The notes: generated by a model from the letters alone, not told the origin. Positions 54,748 to 63,976 are shown, counted from the first letter of the stretch. The stretch is 64,000 bases of DNA from Consotaella aegiceratis (GCF_036541425.1 NZ_JAZHFT010000028.1:7065-71064), one strand, 5' to 3'. Translations and numbers: made by a program.

Positions 54748-56325
54748 ATGTCCGCTGACGCCACGACTGCCGGAGCGCCACCCGCTCCGGCCGAGGAGAG
54801 CATGAGCTTCGCCAAGATGGCGGCGTTCATGACGATGGTCTTCGGCATGTTCATGGCGATCCTGGACATCCAGATCGTCTCGGCCTCTCTGTCGGAGATC
54901 CAGGCCGGCCTGTCCGCTTCCTCCGACGAGATCGCCTGGGTCCAGACCGCCTATCTGATCGCCGAGGTGATCATGATTCCGCTGTCGGGCTTCCTCGGCC
55001 GGCTGCTCTCGACGCGCGTTCTCTTCACCGTCTCGGCGGCCGGTTTCACCCTGGCCTCGGCGCTGTGCGCGACCGCGACGAACATCGATCAGATGATCAT
55101 CTACCGCGCGTTGCAGGGCTTCATCGGCGGCGGCATGATTCCCAGCGTCTTCGCGGCCGCTTTCACGATCTTCCCGCCGTCGAAGCGCTCGATCGTGTCG
55201 CCGATGATCGGTCTGGTGGCGACGCTGGCGCCCACCATCGGTCCCACCATCGGCGGTTATCTCAGCCACGCCTTTTCCTGGCATTGGCTGTTCCTGGTCA
55301 ACGTGCCGCCGGGCATCCTGGTCGTCATCGCGGCCTGGACACTGATCGATTTCGACAAGCCCGAATTGAGCCTGTTCTCCAAGTTCGACTGGTGGGGACT
55401 GATCGGCCTCGCGGCCTTCCTGGGTGCGCTGGAATACGTGCTGGAGGAGGGGCCGCTCAACGGCTGGTTCGACGACCGCGTGATTGCCATCGTCGCCGTG
55501 GTCAGTGCGGTGGGATGTGTTCTCTTCTTCTTGCGCGCCTTCACGGCCAAGGAACCGATCGTCGATCTCAGCGCCTTCGGCGATCTCAATTTCACGTTCG
55601 GCTCGCTGTTTTCGTTCATCATGGGCGTCGGGCTCTACGGCCTGACCTACCTTTATCCGGTCTATCTCGGTCAAATTCGCGGCTACGACTCGCTGATGAT
55701 CGGCGAAACCATGTTCGTCTCAGGCCTGGCCATGTTCTTGATGGCGCCGGTGTCCGGCATCCTGTCCAACAAGATGGACCTGCGGCTGATGATGGCGCTC
55801 GGTTTTGCCGCGTTCGGCCTCGGCACGTGGATAATGGCGGATCTGACCCACGACTGGGATTTCTGGGAGCTGTTCGTTCCGCAGATCCTGCGCGGCGTCG
55901 GCATGATGATGGCGATGGTGCCGATCAACAACATCGCGCTCGGCACGCTGCCGCCGCAGAAGATGAAGGGGGCCTCGGGCCTCTTCAATCTCACGCGCAA
56001 TCTCGGCGGTGCCGTCGGTCTTGCCGTCATCAACACCATGCTGACCGACCGCTCGACGCTGCACTATCAGCGGCTGGCCGATCATGTCCGCTGGGGCAGG
56101 GACGTCGTGGAAGACCGCATCAGCGACATGGCCGCCTCGTTCACGGCGAGCGGGCTCGATGGCAATACGGCCGCCTTGAGCAGCCTCGCGCAAACCGTCA
56201 ATCGCGAGGCCGCCGTGATGTCGTTCGCCGACGTCTTCCTGGGACTGACGGTCCTGTTCGGCGCCCTGGTGCTTCTCACCGTCTTCATCAGGAAACCGGA
56301 ACGGGCGGCTGCCGGCGGGCATTGA
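54748..56325 (+). CDS. emrB: DHA2 family multidrug MFS transporter, EmrB type
   Basis: A 525-residue proton antiporter with 14 membrane segments. MVFGMFMAILDIQIVSASLSEI is the first helix with motif D1, IAWVQTAYLIAEVIMIPLSGFLGRLL motif A region, and FIGGGMIPSVFAAAFTIFP plus LAPTIGPTIGGYLSHAFSWHWLF the antiporter motif C. It exports hydrophobic compounds together with the adaptor encoded 110 bp upstream. The short gap and common orientation imply one operon under the TetR repressor. The stop is 12 bp from the convergent hypothetical gene. Confidence 0.93.
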   Translation: MSADATTAGAPPAPAEESMSFAKMAAFMTMVFGMFMAILDIQIVSASLSEIQAGLSASSDEIAWVQTAYLIAEVIMIPLSGFLGRLLSTRVLFTVSAAGFTLASALCATATNIDQMIIYRALQGFIGGGMIPSVFAAAFTIFPPSKRSIVSPMIGLVATLAPTIGPTIGGYLSHAFSWHWLFLVNVPPGILVVIAAWTLIDFDKPELSLFSKFDWWGLIGLAAFLGALEYVLEEGPLNGWFDDRVIAIVAVVSAVGCVLFFLRAFTAKEPIVDLSAFGDLNFTFGSLFSFIMGVGLYGLTYLYPVYLGQIRGYDSLMIGETMFVSGLAMFLMAPVSGILSNKMDLRLMMALGFAAFGLGTWIMADLTHDWDFWELFVPQILRGVGMMMAMVPINNIALGTLPPQKMKGASGLFNLTRNLGGAVGLAVINTMLTDRSTLHYQRLADHVRWGRDVVEDRISDMAASFTASGLDGNTAALSSLAQTVNREAAVMSFADVFLGLTVLFGALVLLTVFIRKPERAAAGGH

Positions 56326-56337
56326 TCCGCAGGGCGC

Positions 56338-56970
56338 TCAGAGATCCTGTTCCAGTAGGCTGGCCAACTCCCGGCGCTCGCGCCGGGAGCGGATCTGGCG
56401 GGCACCGACGGTGCGCGGCACCAGACGATGGCCCTTGTCCCCGGCGCAGACGTCGAACGACCGTTCGGCGCCCACCAGAATATCTTCCGAGCCGTAGACG
56501 GCGAACACCTTGATCGTGAAGGCGCGGGGCTGCCCGATCTCTGTCAGACGGCGCCCGTCCTCGCTTCTGCCGCAGCGCACGACGTGGTCGATCAGGCTTT
56601 GGAAGCTCCCCAAATCTCGCACGTCTGCGACTTTCAGCGGTCCCTGTCGGCTGGTCTCGGCCAGATCCGGCAGGCTCTTCTTCTCGTCGATCTCGTCCAG
56701 ATCCGTGACCGGGCAGGTCCATGTCCCATGATCGGTCTCGACGCTGCCAATCAGGCTGTTCACATAGATCGCGTCCGAACTCATGTTGCTGATCAGGCAT
56801 CGTGCTGCCAGCCCGAGCGACGATGAACTGCGATTGATGAGGATTTCGGCCCGCCGTTCACGGCGAAAATTCTCCAGGAAGAGCTGGAGATAGCCGATCC
56901 ATATGACGATCATGGCCAGGTTCGCGGCGACGTTCAGAGCGCCGCTGTTGTCGTTGATCCAATCAAGCAT
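56338..56970 (-). CDS. Membrane-anchored protein of unknown function
   Basis: A 210-residue protein, not assigned to a characterised family. One N-terminal membrane helix (ALNVAANLAMIVIWIGYLQLFL, residues about 10-31) is followed by a basic stretch and a soluble domain. The sequence ILINRSSSSLGLAARCLISNMSSDAIYVNSLI reads like an immunoglobulin-like or beta-rich domain found in several alphaproteobacterial hypothetical proteins. The rest is charged, ending in an Arg-rich tail. GGAGG precedes the ATG at 56970. It is monocistronic between emrB and the RND operon. Confidence 0.7.
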   Translation of the reverse strand: MLDWINDNSGALNVAANLAMIVIWIGYLQLFLENFRRERRAEILINRSSSSLGLAARCLISNMSSDAIYVNSLIGSVETDHGTWTCPVTDLDEIDEKKSLPDLAETSRQGPLKVADVRDLGSFQSLIDHVVRCGRSEDGRRLTEIGQPRAFTIKVFAVYGSEDILVGAERSFDVCAGDKGHRLVPRTVGARQIRSRRERRELASLLEQDL

Positions 56971-57106
56971 GGGGCCTCCGGTAAAGACCGGCAAACCGAT
57001 ATTCGCACCCAAGCGGGCACGACGCTGCGGCCTCTCCAATGCCCCGGCAAACGACACGGGGCCTTCGAGGTTGCAGCTTGTCGATGCCTGGATGCCGACT
57101 GAACGG

Positions 57107-57137
57107 AAAAGGCCGGCGAGAGAGTCTCTCGCCGGCC
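57107..57137 (-). terminator. Rho-independent terminator of the RND efflux operon
   Basis: Reading leftward, GGCCGGCGAGAGA (57137-57125) pairs with its complement (57123-57111), with a small loop at the centre, and TTTT follows (57110-57107). It lies 50 bases after the RND pump stop. Confidence 0.8.
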
Positions 57138-57186
57138 GCAATGCGAATGGATCGGCGTCCGAAGACGTCGGCGCGGGGCCGAACAG

Positions 57187-60100
57187 CTATTCGGCCGGGC
57201 TGGGGGCGGGCTCGGGATGGCCAGAATGATCGCGCCGCCTCGTGCCGTGCGCGAGCAGGCGATAGAACAGCGGGATGAAGAAGGTCGCGACGAACGTCGC
57301 GAGCAGCATGCCGCCGATCACGCCGGTACCGATCGAATGCCGGCTGGCAGAGCCCGCGCCGGTGGAAACCGCCAACGGCACCACACCCAGCACGAAGGCC
57401 AGCGACGTCATGATGATCGGCCGGAAGCGCAGCTTGGCGCCTTCGAGCGCGGCCTCGAACGCCGTCAGACCTTCATCGCGTTTCAGCACCGCAAACTCGA
57501 CGATCAGAATGGCGTTCTTGGCGGCGAGGCCCACGAGCGTCACCAGACCGATCTGGAAATAGACGTCGTTGTTGAGGCCGCGGAGCCAGATCGCCAGCAA
57601 CGCGCCGAACATGGCGAAGGGCACGGCCAGGATCACCGCCAGCGGCAGAGTCCACCGCTCATACTGGGCCGCCAGGATCAAAAACACCATGATGATGCCG
57701 AAGACGACGGCGGTGAAGCCGGTGCCGCCGGTGGCGATCTCCTGATAGGCGGAGCCGGTCCAGGCGATGCCGTAGCCCTCGGGCAGGTTGGCCGCCACTT
57801 CCTGCATGGCCGCCAGCGCCTGGCCCGAGGAATAGCCGGGCGCCGGGCCGCCGCTGACCTTGGCCGAGGTGAACGCGTTGAAGCGCTCGATCAAGTCGGG
57901 ACCGACGACACGCTTGACGTTGAGGACCGTCGAAAGCGGAATCATCGAGCCGCTGTTGGCCTTCACATAGACGAAGCGAAGATCCTCCGGCTTTTCGCGA
58001 AAGCTCGCTTCGGACTGCAGCGAGACGCGATAGTTGCGGCCGAGCAGGGTGAAGTCGTTCACATAGAGACTGCCGAAGGTGGACTGCATCGTCTCGAAGA
58101 TCGACGAGATCGGCACGCCGAGCGCCATCGCCTTCTCGCGGTCGACGTCGATCTGGTACTGCGGGACGTTGGCCGAGAAGCTGGAGCGAAGTCCGGCCAG
58201 TTCCGGACGTTTGGAGGCCTCCGCGACGAGCGCGTTGGTGGTCTCGATCAGCGCGTCGGACCCGTTGCCGGCCCGGTCCTGCACATAGAGGTCGAAGCCG
58301 CCGGTGGTCGAAAGGCCGATGATGGGAGGCGGGTTGAAGGCCAGCACCATCGCATCCTTGATGCCTGCGTTCATGCCGATGAACGGCCCCGGCAGGTTGC
58401 GCGCGTCCATCGAGGGATCGCTGCGCTCTTCCCAGTCCTTCAGCGACACGAAACCCGCTCCGGCGCTGGTGCGCTGCACGCCGGCGAGAAGGTCGAAGCC
58501 GGCAAAGGCGACGACGTCGTCGACGGCGGGATGCTGGAGAAGATTCGTCGTCGCCTGTTCCATCACGTCCGTGGTGCGACCGAGCGACGAGGCGGGCGGC
58601 AGGATCGACACGACGAAAAGGACGCCCTGGTCCTCGTCGGGAACCAGCGATCCCGGCAGGGTCTGAAAGAAATAGTAGGCGCCGCCGACGATGCCGGCGA
58701 ACAGCAGGAATGCGACGACGACCCGACGCATGATGAACGAGACGCCCGCGCCATAGGCCCGCGTCAGCGCATCGAAGCCGCGGTTGAACCAGCGGAATGG
58801 CGCCAGAGGCTCTCCGTGGGTCGGCTTCAGGATGATGCTGCACAGGGCCGGCGTCAGCGTCAGCGCGACGATGCCCGAGATGGTCACCGAAACGGCGATG
58901 GTGACGGCGAACTGCCGATACATCGTGCCGGCCAGACCGCCCAGGAACGCAACGGGGATGAACACAGCGCACAGCACCAGGACGATGGCGATGACCGGCC
59001 CGGTGACCTCCGACATCGCCTTGATCGTCGCGTCCTTGGGCGGCAGGCCTTCGCTCGACATGATGCGTTCGACGTTTTCCAGAACCACGATGGCATCGTC
59101 GACGACGATGCCGATGGCCAGGACCAGGCCGAACAGCGTCAGAAGGTTGATCGAAAAGCCGAGGGCGAGCAGGACGCCGAAGGTGCCGACGATGGACACG
59201 GGCACCGCGATCATCGGGATCAGCGTCGCACGGAAGCTCTGCAGGAAGACGAAGACGACGATGAAGACCAGCACCATCGCCTCGATGAAGGTGTGGATCA
59301 CCTCGTCGATCGAGGCCTGCACGAACTTCGTCGTATCGAACGGGATCGAGTACTCGATCCCGTCGGGGAATTGACGCGACAGTTCCCCCATGCGGTCATT
59401 GACGGCCGCCAGCGTGTCGAGCGCGTTGGCGCCGGGCTGCAGGTAGAGGCCGATCGGCACCGTCGGGTCGTTGTTGAGCAGGCCGTTGAAGCTGTAGTCC
59501 TGGGCGCCGAGCTCGACGCGCGCGACATCCTTCAGGCGCAGCTGTGCCGCGTTGGAATCCGACTTCAGGATGATGTTCTCGAAGGCCGCTGCATCCGGCA
59601 GTCGGCCCTCGGTCGTCACCGAATAGGTGAAGGCGAGTTCGTTGGGGCTCGGCTCGGCGCCGAACTGTCCGGCGGCGAACTGGGCGTTCTGATCGCGGAT
59701 CGCGGTGGCCACGTCGCTCGGCGTCAGGCCGTATTGGGCGAGGGCGTCCGGGCGCAGCCACACGCGCATCGAATAGTTGCGCGCCCCGAAGAGTTCGGCA
59801 TCGCCCACGCCGGGGACACGCTTGAGCTCGTCGAGCACATAGAGCAGCGCGTAGTTCGACACATAGGTCTGGTCGTAGCGCGCATCCTTCGACGACATGG
59901 AGACGATCGCCAGGATCGAGGTCGAGCGCTTGGCAACCGTCACGCCGAGCCGCTGCACCTCTTCTGGCAGCGATGCGGTCGCCTGCTGGACGCGGTTGTT
60001 GACGTTGATCGTCGCCTGATCGGGATCGGTGCCGCTGGCGAAAGTCACGGTGATCTGCGATGTGCCCGAAGACGAGTTCACAGAATTCATGTAGATCATG

Positions 60101-60324
60101 TCTTCGACGCCGTTGACCTGCTGCTCGATGGGAGCGGCAACGGTCTGCGCCACGGTCATGGCGCTGGCACCGGGATAGTTGGCCGAGATCACCACCTGCG
60201 GCGGCACGAGCTGCGGATACTGCTCGACCGGCAGGACGCGCATGGCGATAAAACCGGCCAGCACGATGATGATCGAGATGACCGAGGCGAAGACCGGCCG
60301 GTCTACGAAGAAGCGAGGGTTCAT
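57187..60324 (-). CDS. RND family efflux pump permease (AcrB/HAE1 type)
   Basis: A 1045-residue inner-membrane pump with twelve helices and two large periplasmic loops. MNPRFFVDRPVFASVISIIIV and YPQLVPPQVVISANYPGAS at the start are typical of hydrophobe/amphiphile exporters. The proton-relay Asp pair is in GIVVDDAIVVLENVERIM. DEDQGVLFVVSILPP and GLAAKNAILIVEFA are the expected second-half motifs. It exports drugs, detergents or plant compounds in exchange for protons. Its ATG overlaps the stop of the adaptor gene (ATGA). No outer-membrane channel gene adjoins it. Confidence 0.95.
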   Translation of the reverse strand: MNPRFFVDRPVFASVISIIIVLAGFIAMRVLPVEQYPQLVPPQVVISANYPGASAMTVAQTVAAPIEQQVNGVEDMIYMNSVNSSSGTSQITVTFASGTDPDQATINVNNRVQQATASLPEEVQRLGVTVAKRSTSILAIVSMSSKDARYDQTYVSNYALLYVLDELKRVPGVGDAELFGARNYSMRVWLRPDALAQYGLTPSDVATAIRDQNAQFAAGQFGAEPSPNELAFTYSVTTEGRLPDAAAFENIILKSDSNAAQLRLKDVARVELGAQDYSFNGLLNNDPTVPIGLYLQPGANALDTLAAVNDRMGELSRQFPDGIEYSIPFDTTKFVQASIDEVIHTFIEAMVLVFIVVFVFLQSFRATLIPMIAVPVSIVGTFGVLLALGFSINLLTLFGLVLAIGIVVDDAIVVLENVERIMSSEGLPPKDATIKAMSEVTGPVIAIVLVLCAVFIPVAFLGGLAGTMYRQFAVTIAVSVTISGIVALTLTPALCSIILKPTHGEPLAPFRWFNRGFDALTRAYGAGVSFIMRRVVVAFLLFAGIVGGAYYFFQTLPGSLVPDEDQGVLFVVSILPPASSLGRTTDVMEQATTNLLQHPAVDDVVAFAGFDLLAGVQRTSAGAGFVSLKDWEERSDPSMDARNLPGPFIGMNAGIKDAMVLAFNPPPIIGLSTTGGFDLYVQDRAGNGSDALIETTNALVAEASKRPELAGLRSSFSANVPQYQIDVDREKAMALGVPISSIFETMQSTFGSLYVNDFTLLGRNYRVSLQSEASFREKPEDLRFVYVKANSGSMIPLSTVLNVKRVVGPDLIERFNAFTSAKVSGGPAPGYSSGQALAAMQEVAANLPEGYGIAWTGSAYQEIATGGTGFTAVVFGIIMVFLILAAQYERWTLPLAVILAVPFAMFGALLAIWLRGLNNDVYFQIGLVTLVGLAAKNAILIVEFAVLKRDEGLTAFEAALEGAKLRFRPIIMTSLAFVLGVVPLAVSTGAGSASRHSIGTGVIGGMLLATFVATFFIPLFYRLLAHGTRRRDHSGHPEPAPSPAE

Positions 60325-61550
60325 CGCGCGGCCTCTTCCGCCCCGGCTCCGGCTCCAGCTTCGGCCTCAGCCTCGGGCTTTTCGGCGCCGGAAGCGTCCG
60401 AAGCGACATCCGTGGTCTCCGCCTCCGATTGGGCGATGTCCCGATCGACGTTGACGGGCGCCTTCGGCCGGACCTTGATCACGCCTTCCGTCACCACACG
60501 ATCGCCTGCCTCGAGCCCGGAATTGATGACGACGCGGTTCTGGAGCTCGCGTGCGATCTGGATCGGGGCCACCTGGGCCGTGCTCTGATCGTCTATGGTG
60601 TAGACGAACGGGCCCTGCGGGCTTTGCATCAAGGCCGAGGTCGGAATGGTGATGGCATCGGGTATGACGATGCCGCTGATAGTGACCCGGACGAACTGGC
60701 CGGGCAGCAGGCGCTCGTCGTGATTCGGCAGGACGGCGCGCGACAGCACCGTCCCCGTATCCGAATCGATGCTGGAGCTGGTGAAGTCGATCCGGCCGGT
60801 CTGACCGTACTTGGAGCCGTCGCCGAACTGGAGACCGACCGAAAGGGTTTGCTCGCCATTGCCGTTGCTCTGGTCGAGAAGCTGACGGATGAAGGCCGTC
60901 TCGGTATCCGGCGCCGAGAAATTCACATAGATCGGATCGAGTTGGCTGACTTTGGTCAACAGGTCGCCATTGGCGAGAAGGCTGCCTTCCGGCACCTGCT
61001 CCAGGCTGGTGATGCCGCTCAGCGGGCTCTCCACCGTGGCGTATTCCAGCGACAGCTGGGCGGTCTGGAGATTGGCCTGTGCGGCGGCCAGCTGAGCCTC
61101 CGCCAGTTCGCGCGACGACGTCGCGTTGTCGAGGGTCGCCTGGCTGGTCGCCTGTCGACGCACCAGTTCCTGCGCACGCTTTTCCTGACGCTGGGCCTGG
61201 GCGAGCTGGGCTTCCGCCTGGCGCACGGCAGCCTCTGCGGCCGCGACTTGGGCCTGGTAGGGCTTCGGGTCGATCTGGAACAGCACCTGCCCCTTCTCGA
61301 CGCGCGCGCCTTCCTCGAACTTTCGTTCGAGCAGGATGCCGCTCACCCGCGCCCGTACCTCGACCTCGCGCGAGGCGGCGATGCGCCCCGGGTATTCGAA
61401 GGTCATCGGCAGGGGGCTAGGTTCGATCGTCTCGACCGAAACCGCCGGTGGTGGGGCTTCAGGCGCTTGCGCCCGGACGCCGGCGGTCGAAACAAACAGC
61501 GCTGCCGGGAGGAGAAGCAGGGCGCAATGACGAAAAGTAGAGGGTTGCAT
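60321..61550 (-). CDS. RND efflux periplasmic adaptor (AcrA type)
   Basis: A 409-residue adaptor. The signal peptide (CALLLLPAALFVSTAGVRAQ) is followed by EYPGRIAASREVEVRARVSGIL, the lipoyl motif GQVLFQIDPKPYQAQVAAAEAAV in two stretches, a coiled-coil hairpin, and ATVESPLSGITSLEQVPEGSLL. The C-terminal tail after residue 375 is an Ala/Glu-rich disordered run. Unlike many AcrA proteins it has no lipobox Cys at the cleavage site. The ATG at 61550 was chosen over an upstream opening at 61589 because it starts the signal peptide. It is the first gene of the pump operon, opposite the TetR regulator. Confidence 0.93.
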   Translation of the reverse strand: MQPSTFRHCALLLLPAALFVSTAGVRAQAPEAPPPAVSVETIEPSPLPMTFEYPGRIAASREVEVRARVSGILLERKFEEGARVEKGQVLFQIDPKPYQAQVAAAEAAVRQAEAQLAQAQRQEKRAQELVRRQATSQATLDNATSSRELAEAQLAAAQANLQTAQLSLEYATVESPLSGITSLEQVPEGSLLANGDLLTKVSQLDPIYVNFSAPDTETAFIRQLLDQSNGNGEQTLSVGLQFGDGSKYGQTGRIDFTSSSIDSDTGTVLSRAVLPNHDERLLPGQFVRVTISGIVIPDAITIPTSALMQSPQGPFVYTIDDQSTAQVAPIQIARELQNRVVINSGLEAGDRVVTEGVIKVRPKAPVNVDRDIAQSEAETTDVASDASGAEKPEAEAEAGAGAGAEEAAR

Positions 61551-61602
61551 AGGCTCAACCGATAAAAATAGCTTGGCGCCAGGTTGCAAATGAGTTCGCA
61601 GT

Positions 61603-61628
61603 CATACATACATACATACATGCATGTA
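61603..61628. promoter_or_regulatory. Candidate AcrR-type operator with CATA repeats
   Basis: Four tandem CATA units (61603-61618) run into the palindrome TACATGCATGTA (61617-61628). The composition recalls the TACATACAT...ATGTATGTA operator of E. coli AcrR. It lies 35 bases before the divergent acrR-like start and about 50 before the adaptor start, so it could control both. Confidence 0.6.
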
Positions 61629-61663
61629 GGCAAGGGGGCGACGGACCACAACAGGAGTCAGAG

Positions 61664-62332
61664 GTGCGAAGAACCAGGGAGGAAGCGCTGGAGACCCGAG
61701 GCGCAATTCTGGATGCCGCCGAGCGGGTCTTCTACGAGCACGGCGTAGCGCGCACCACGCTGGCGGAAGTCGCGGCGGAGGCGAAGGTCACGCGTGGCGC
61801 CATCTACTGGCATTTCGCCAACAAGCTCGATCTTTTCCGGGCGATGCACGAACGCATCTGCCTGCCTCAGGAGAAATTCTGCAAGGTGTCTGCGATCCTG
61901 TCCGCCGAAGACAGTATCTCGGCACTCTTCGACATGACAGTCGAGGCTTGTCACGATTTCGAGACGGACGAGCAGATCAAGCGTGTCTACTCGATCCTGC
62001 TCTATCGATGCGAATACGTTGGAGAGATGGAAGACGCCCTGGTGCGGCAACGCGAGGCCGACGACAGGTTCAAGGAGATCATCGTCGCGGTCTTCGAAAA
62101 GGCCCGCCGGGACGGGGAGCTACTGCCCGAATGGGAGCCTCGGCTTGCCGCTCAGATCTATTTCTGTTCGGTGGTTGGACTGATTTCCGAATGGCTACGG
62201 CTGGATGGGAACTTCGAGTTGATGAAGGCGGCCGAGGCGATGGTGCGGTCGCTGTCGGCCGGCTTCTTCGGCATGTCCTGCGCCAAGGCGCTCAAATCCG
62301 CCGGGTCGCAGCCGCTGGCGAATGCCCGCTAG
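61664..62332 (+). CDS. TetR/AcrR family regulator of the RND pump
   Basis: A 222-residue repressor of the AcrR/TtgR type. The DNA-binding part is RTREEALETRGAILDAAERVF, then TTLAEVAAEAKVTRGAIYWHF, highly typical of AcrR. The C-terminal drug-binding domain carries RVYSILLYRCEYVGEM and FCSVVGLISEWL. The GTG start is preceded by CAGGAG. Its divergent position next to the RND pump and the operator-like dyad between them strongly suggest it represses the pump until an inducer binds. Confidence 0.93.
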   Translation: MRRTREEALETRGAILDAAERVFYEHGVARTTLAEVAAEAKVTRGAIYWHFANKLDLFRAMHERICLPQEKFCKVSAILSAEDSISALFDMTVEACHDFETDEQIKRVYSILLYRCEYVGEMEDALVRQREADDRFKEIIVAVFEKARRDGELLPEWEPRLAAQIYFCSVVGLISEWLRLDGNFELMKAAEAMVRSLSAGFFGMSCAKALKSAGSQPLANAR

Positions 62333-62355
62333 ACAGTCGTCGCCCGACCGCTAGG

Positions 62356-63534
62356 CTAGACCGCATGGGGTCTCATCTCGCCGCCGGTGCGCGCCCCATC
62401 GGACCGGGCGACCCACTGGCCGTCGAACATCGCTTGTGCGCCGTCCGGAGGCGACAGTTCGGCCCGCGTGCGCGGCAAGCTCCCCGGATAGTCCGTCTGC
62501 AGCCAGGTGATGATCTTCTCGCGAACCTCGCAGCGAAGATCCCAGGCTTTCGGCGAATTGCGCGACGACACCAGGATGCGTACCTCGATCGTGTGCTCTC
62601 CGGCGTCGGTCACCTGTACATTGGTGACTTGTCCGTCCCACAGCGGCGAGGCGCGTGTGATCTCTTCCGCCTTGGCGCGCAGCTTGTCGATCGGCACGGT
62701 GTAGTCGAGCCGCAGCAGGACGCTGCCGATGATTGCTGCGCCGTTGCGCGTCCAGTTCTGGAAGGGTTGCTCGATGAAATAGCGGATGGGCACCACCAGC
62801 CGACGCCAATCCCACAGCCGGATCACAATGTAGGTCATGGTGATCTCGTCGATCCAGCCCCATTCACCTTCGACGACTACGGCATCCTCGATCCGGATCG
62901 GTTGGGTGATGGCGAGCTGGATGCCGGCGATCAGGTTGGACAGCACCGGCTGGGCGGCAAGACCGACGACCAGTCCGGCAGCGCCGGCGGAGGCGAGCAG
63001 CGATACGCCGTACTCGCGCACGCCGTCGAAGGTGACGAGGATCGCGCCGAGCGTCAGCAGGGTCACGAGAACCAGCGTCGCCCGCTTCAGGATGCGGACC
63101 TGCGTCACGTGCTTACGGGCGATCAGATTGTCCTCGACGTCCAGCGCGAACCGCTTCGAATAGACCTCGCACGCGACGTTGAGCGCGGTCGCCGCTCCCC
63201 ATCCGATGAGGGTGATGAAGCCGATCAAAAGCAGATGCTGGAAAATGTCCTTGTCGACCGCCCGGAACGGGGCCGCCGCCAGGGCCGCCGCCATCAGGAT
63301 GATGACCACGCCAAGCCGGGTCGGCCCCGTTGTCTGCTGGATGATCTGCTTCAGATAGGGATGTCCGCGCTGAGTGACCCGCAGCGCGATCCGCAAGATC
63401 AGACGGTGAATGACGATCGCGCCCGCCGCGGCGATCGCCAGCAAAAGCAGACCGGTGACCGCGTCGGGGAGAAAATTGAGAAATCGGGCGACTTCGGCGA
63501 AGGCTCTTTCGATGGTGCTCAAGCGAATCTCCAT
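62356..63534 (-). CDS. MscS-family mechanosensitive ion channel
   Basis: A 392-residue membrane channel. Four or five N-terminal helices precede the pore helix region LLASAGAAGLVVGLAAQPVLSNLIAGIQLAITQPIRIEDAV, with the Ala/Gly packing typical of MscS TM3. The beta-domain EGEWGWIDEITMTYIVIRLWDWRRLVVPIRYFIEQPFQNW, split over two stretches, follows. The C-terminal alpha/beta domain ends in a charged tail. It would release solutes on hypo-osmotic shock. It is convergent with the acrR-like gene, separated by 23 bp. Confidence 0.92.
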   Translation of the reverse strand: MEIRLSTIERAFAEVARFLNFLPDAVTGLLLLAIAAAGAIVIHRLILRIALRVTQRGHPYLKQIIQQTTGPTRLGVVIILMAAALAAAPFRAVDKDIFQHLLLIGFITLIGWGAATALNVACEVYSKRFALDVEDNLIARKHVTQVRILKRATLVLVTLLTLGAILVTFDGVREYGVSLLASAGAAGLVVGLAAQPVLSNLIAGIQLAITQPIRIEDAVVVEGEWGWIDEITMTYIVIRLWDWRRLVVPIRYFIEQPFQNWTRNGAAIIGSVLLRLDYTVPIDKLRAKAEEITRASPLWDGQVTNVQVTDAGEHTIEVRILVSSRNSPKAWDLRCEVREKIITWLQTDYPGSLPRTRAELSPPDGAQAMFDGQWVARSDGARTGGEMRPHAV

Positions 63535-63739
63535 GATTCGATTGCGATGTCGAAGCCTCCCTCTTCAGTTACCTCCCGATAATGGCGTCGTTCACGTGGC
63601 ATCCGTCCCGGCCGCCGACGATCCGTCTCCGACAGGCGCGAGGCGAGCCCAGACTCAATCCGTTCGGCGTTCGGAGGTTTCGGTTTCCGCCATGCGCTGA
63701 GTGCATGGGAGACATGCCGTGGCTGCGCTGGTTTCTTTT

Positions 63740-63877
63740 GAGAATAAGCCTAATTTCAAGTTCAGTCAGTTGCGGACGATTCCTCCTCCCACGTTCCGAT
63801 TGACTGTTTCCTCCCAAGGGTTTGCTTCTATGGAAGCCCTTCCTTAGCCGGGTTCGTCGAACCCGGCTTTTTCTTTC
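63740..63877 (+). ncRNA. Candidate small RNA with anti-Shine-Dalgarno motifs
   Basis: A stretch without a convincing protein gene ends in a textbook terminator and carries two unpaired-looking CCUCC motifs: TCCTCCTCCC (63781-63790) and GTTTCCTCCC (63806-63815). A central hairpin follows, with GCTTC/GAAGC and AAGG/CCTT arms between 63816 and 63841, then the terminator. This layout resembles alphaproteobacterial regulatory RNAs such as suhB/MmgR or the alpha-r families, which use CU-rich loops to block ribosome binding sites. The 5' end is a guess, since no clear promoter was found, and no alignment to a known family was made. Confidence 0.5.
63846..63876 (+). terminator. Rho-independent terminator of the candidate small RNA
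   Basis: AGCCGGGTTCG (63846-63856) and its complement (63858-63868) form the stem, followed by TTTTCTTT (63869-63876). Confidence 0.85.
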
Positions 63878-63881
63878 ATCG

Positions 63882-63907
63882 AAAAAAACCTCCACCTCTG
63901 GTGGAGG
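63882..63907 (-). terminator. Leftward terminator-like hairpin 1
   Basis: On the reverse strand CCTCCACC (63907-63900) pairs perfectly with GGTGGAGG (63896-63889) around a 3-base loop, then runs into seven T (63888-63882). It would end a transcript entering from beyond the right edge. Confidence 0.75.
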
Positions 63908-63929
63908 AGCAGATGGGTTCGACACCGTA

Positions 63930-63976
63930 TAAAAGAAACCTCCGTGCTTGAGCCACGAAGTGGGCAAGAGCGGAGG
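63930..63976 (-). terminator. Leftward terminator-like hairpin 2
   Basis: On the reverse strand CCTCCG (63976-63971) pairs with CGGAGG (63944-63939). Inside the loop CTTG/CAAG and CCAC/GTGG extend the stem to a GAA/TTC tip, with small internal mismatches. TTTCTTTTA follows (63938-63930). It lies about 23 bases before hairpin 1 on the same strand. Confidence 0.65.

Noticed and set aside
57217..60588. 1123-codon forward frame opposite the RND pump
   Set aside because: It is very rich in Arg, Gly, His and Asp with no family motif, while the reverse strand encodes a clear AcrB-type pump.
63569..63967. 132-codon reverse frame at the right edge
   Set aside because: It crosses three hairpins and is basic and low in hydrophobic residues; structured non-coding sequence is the better explanation.
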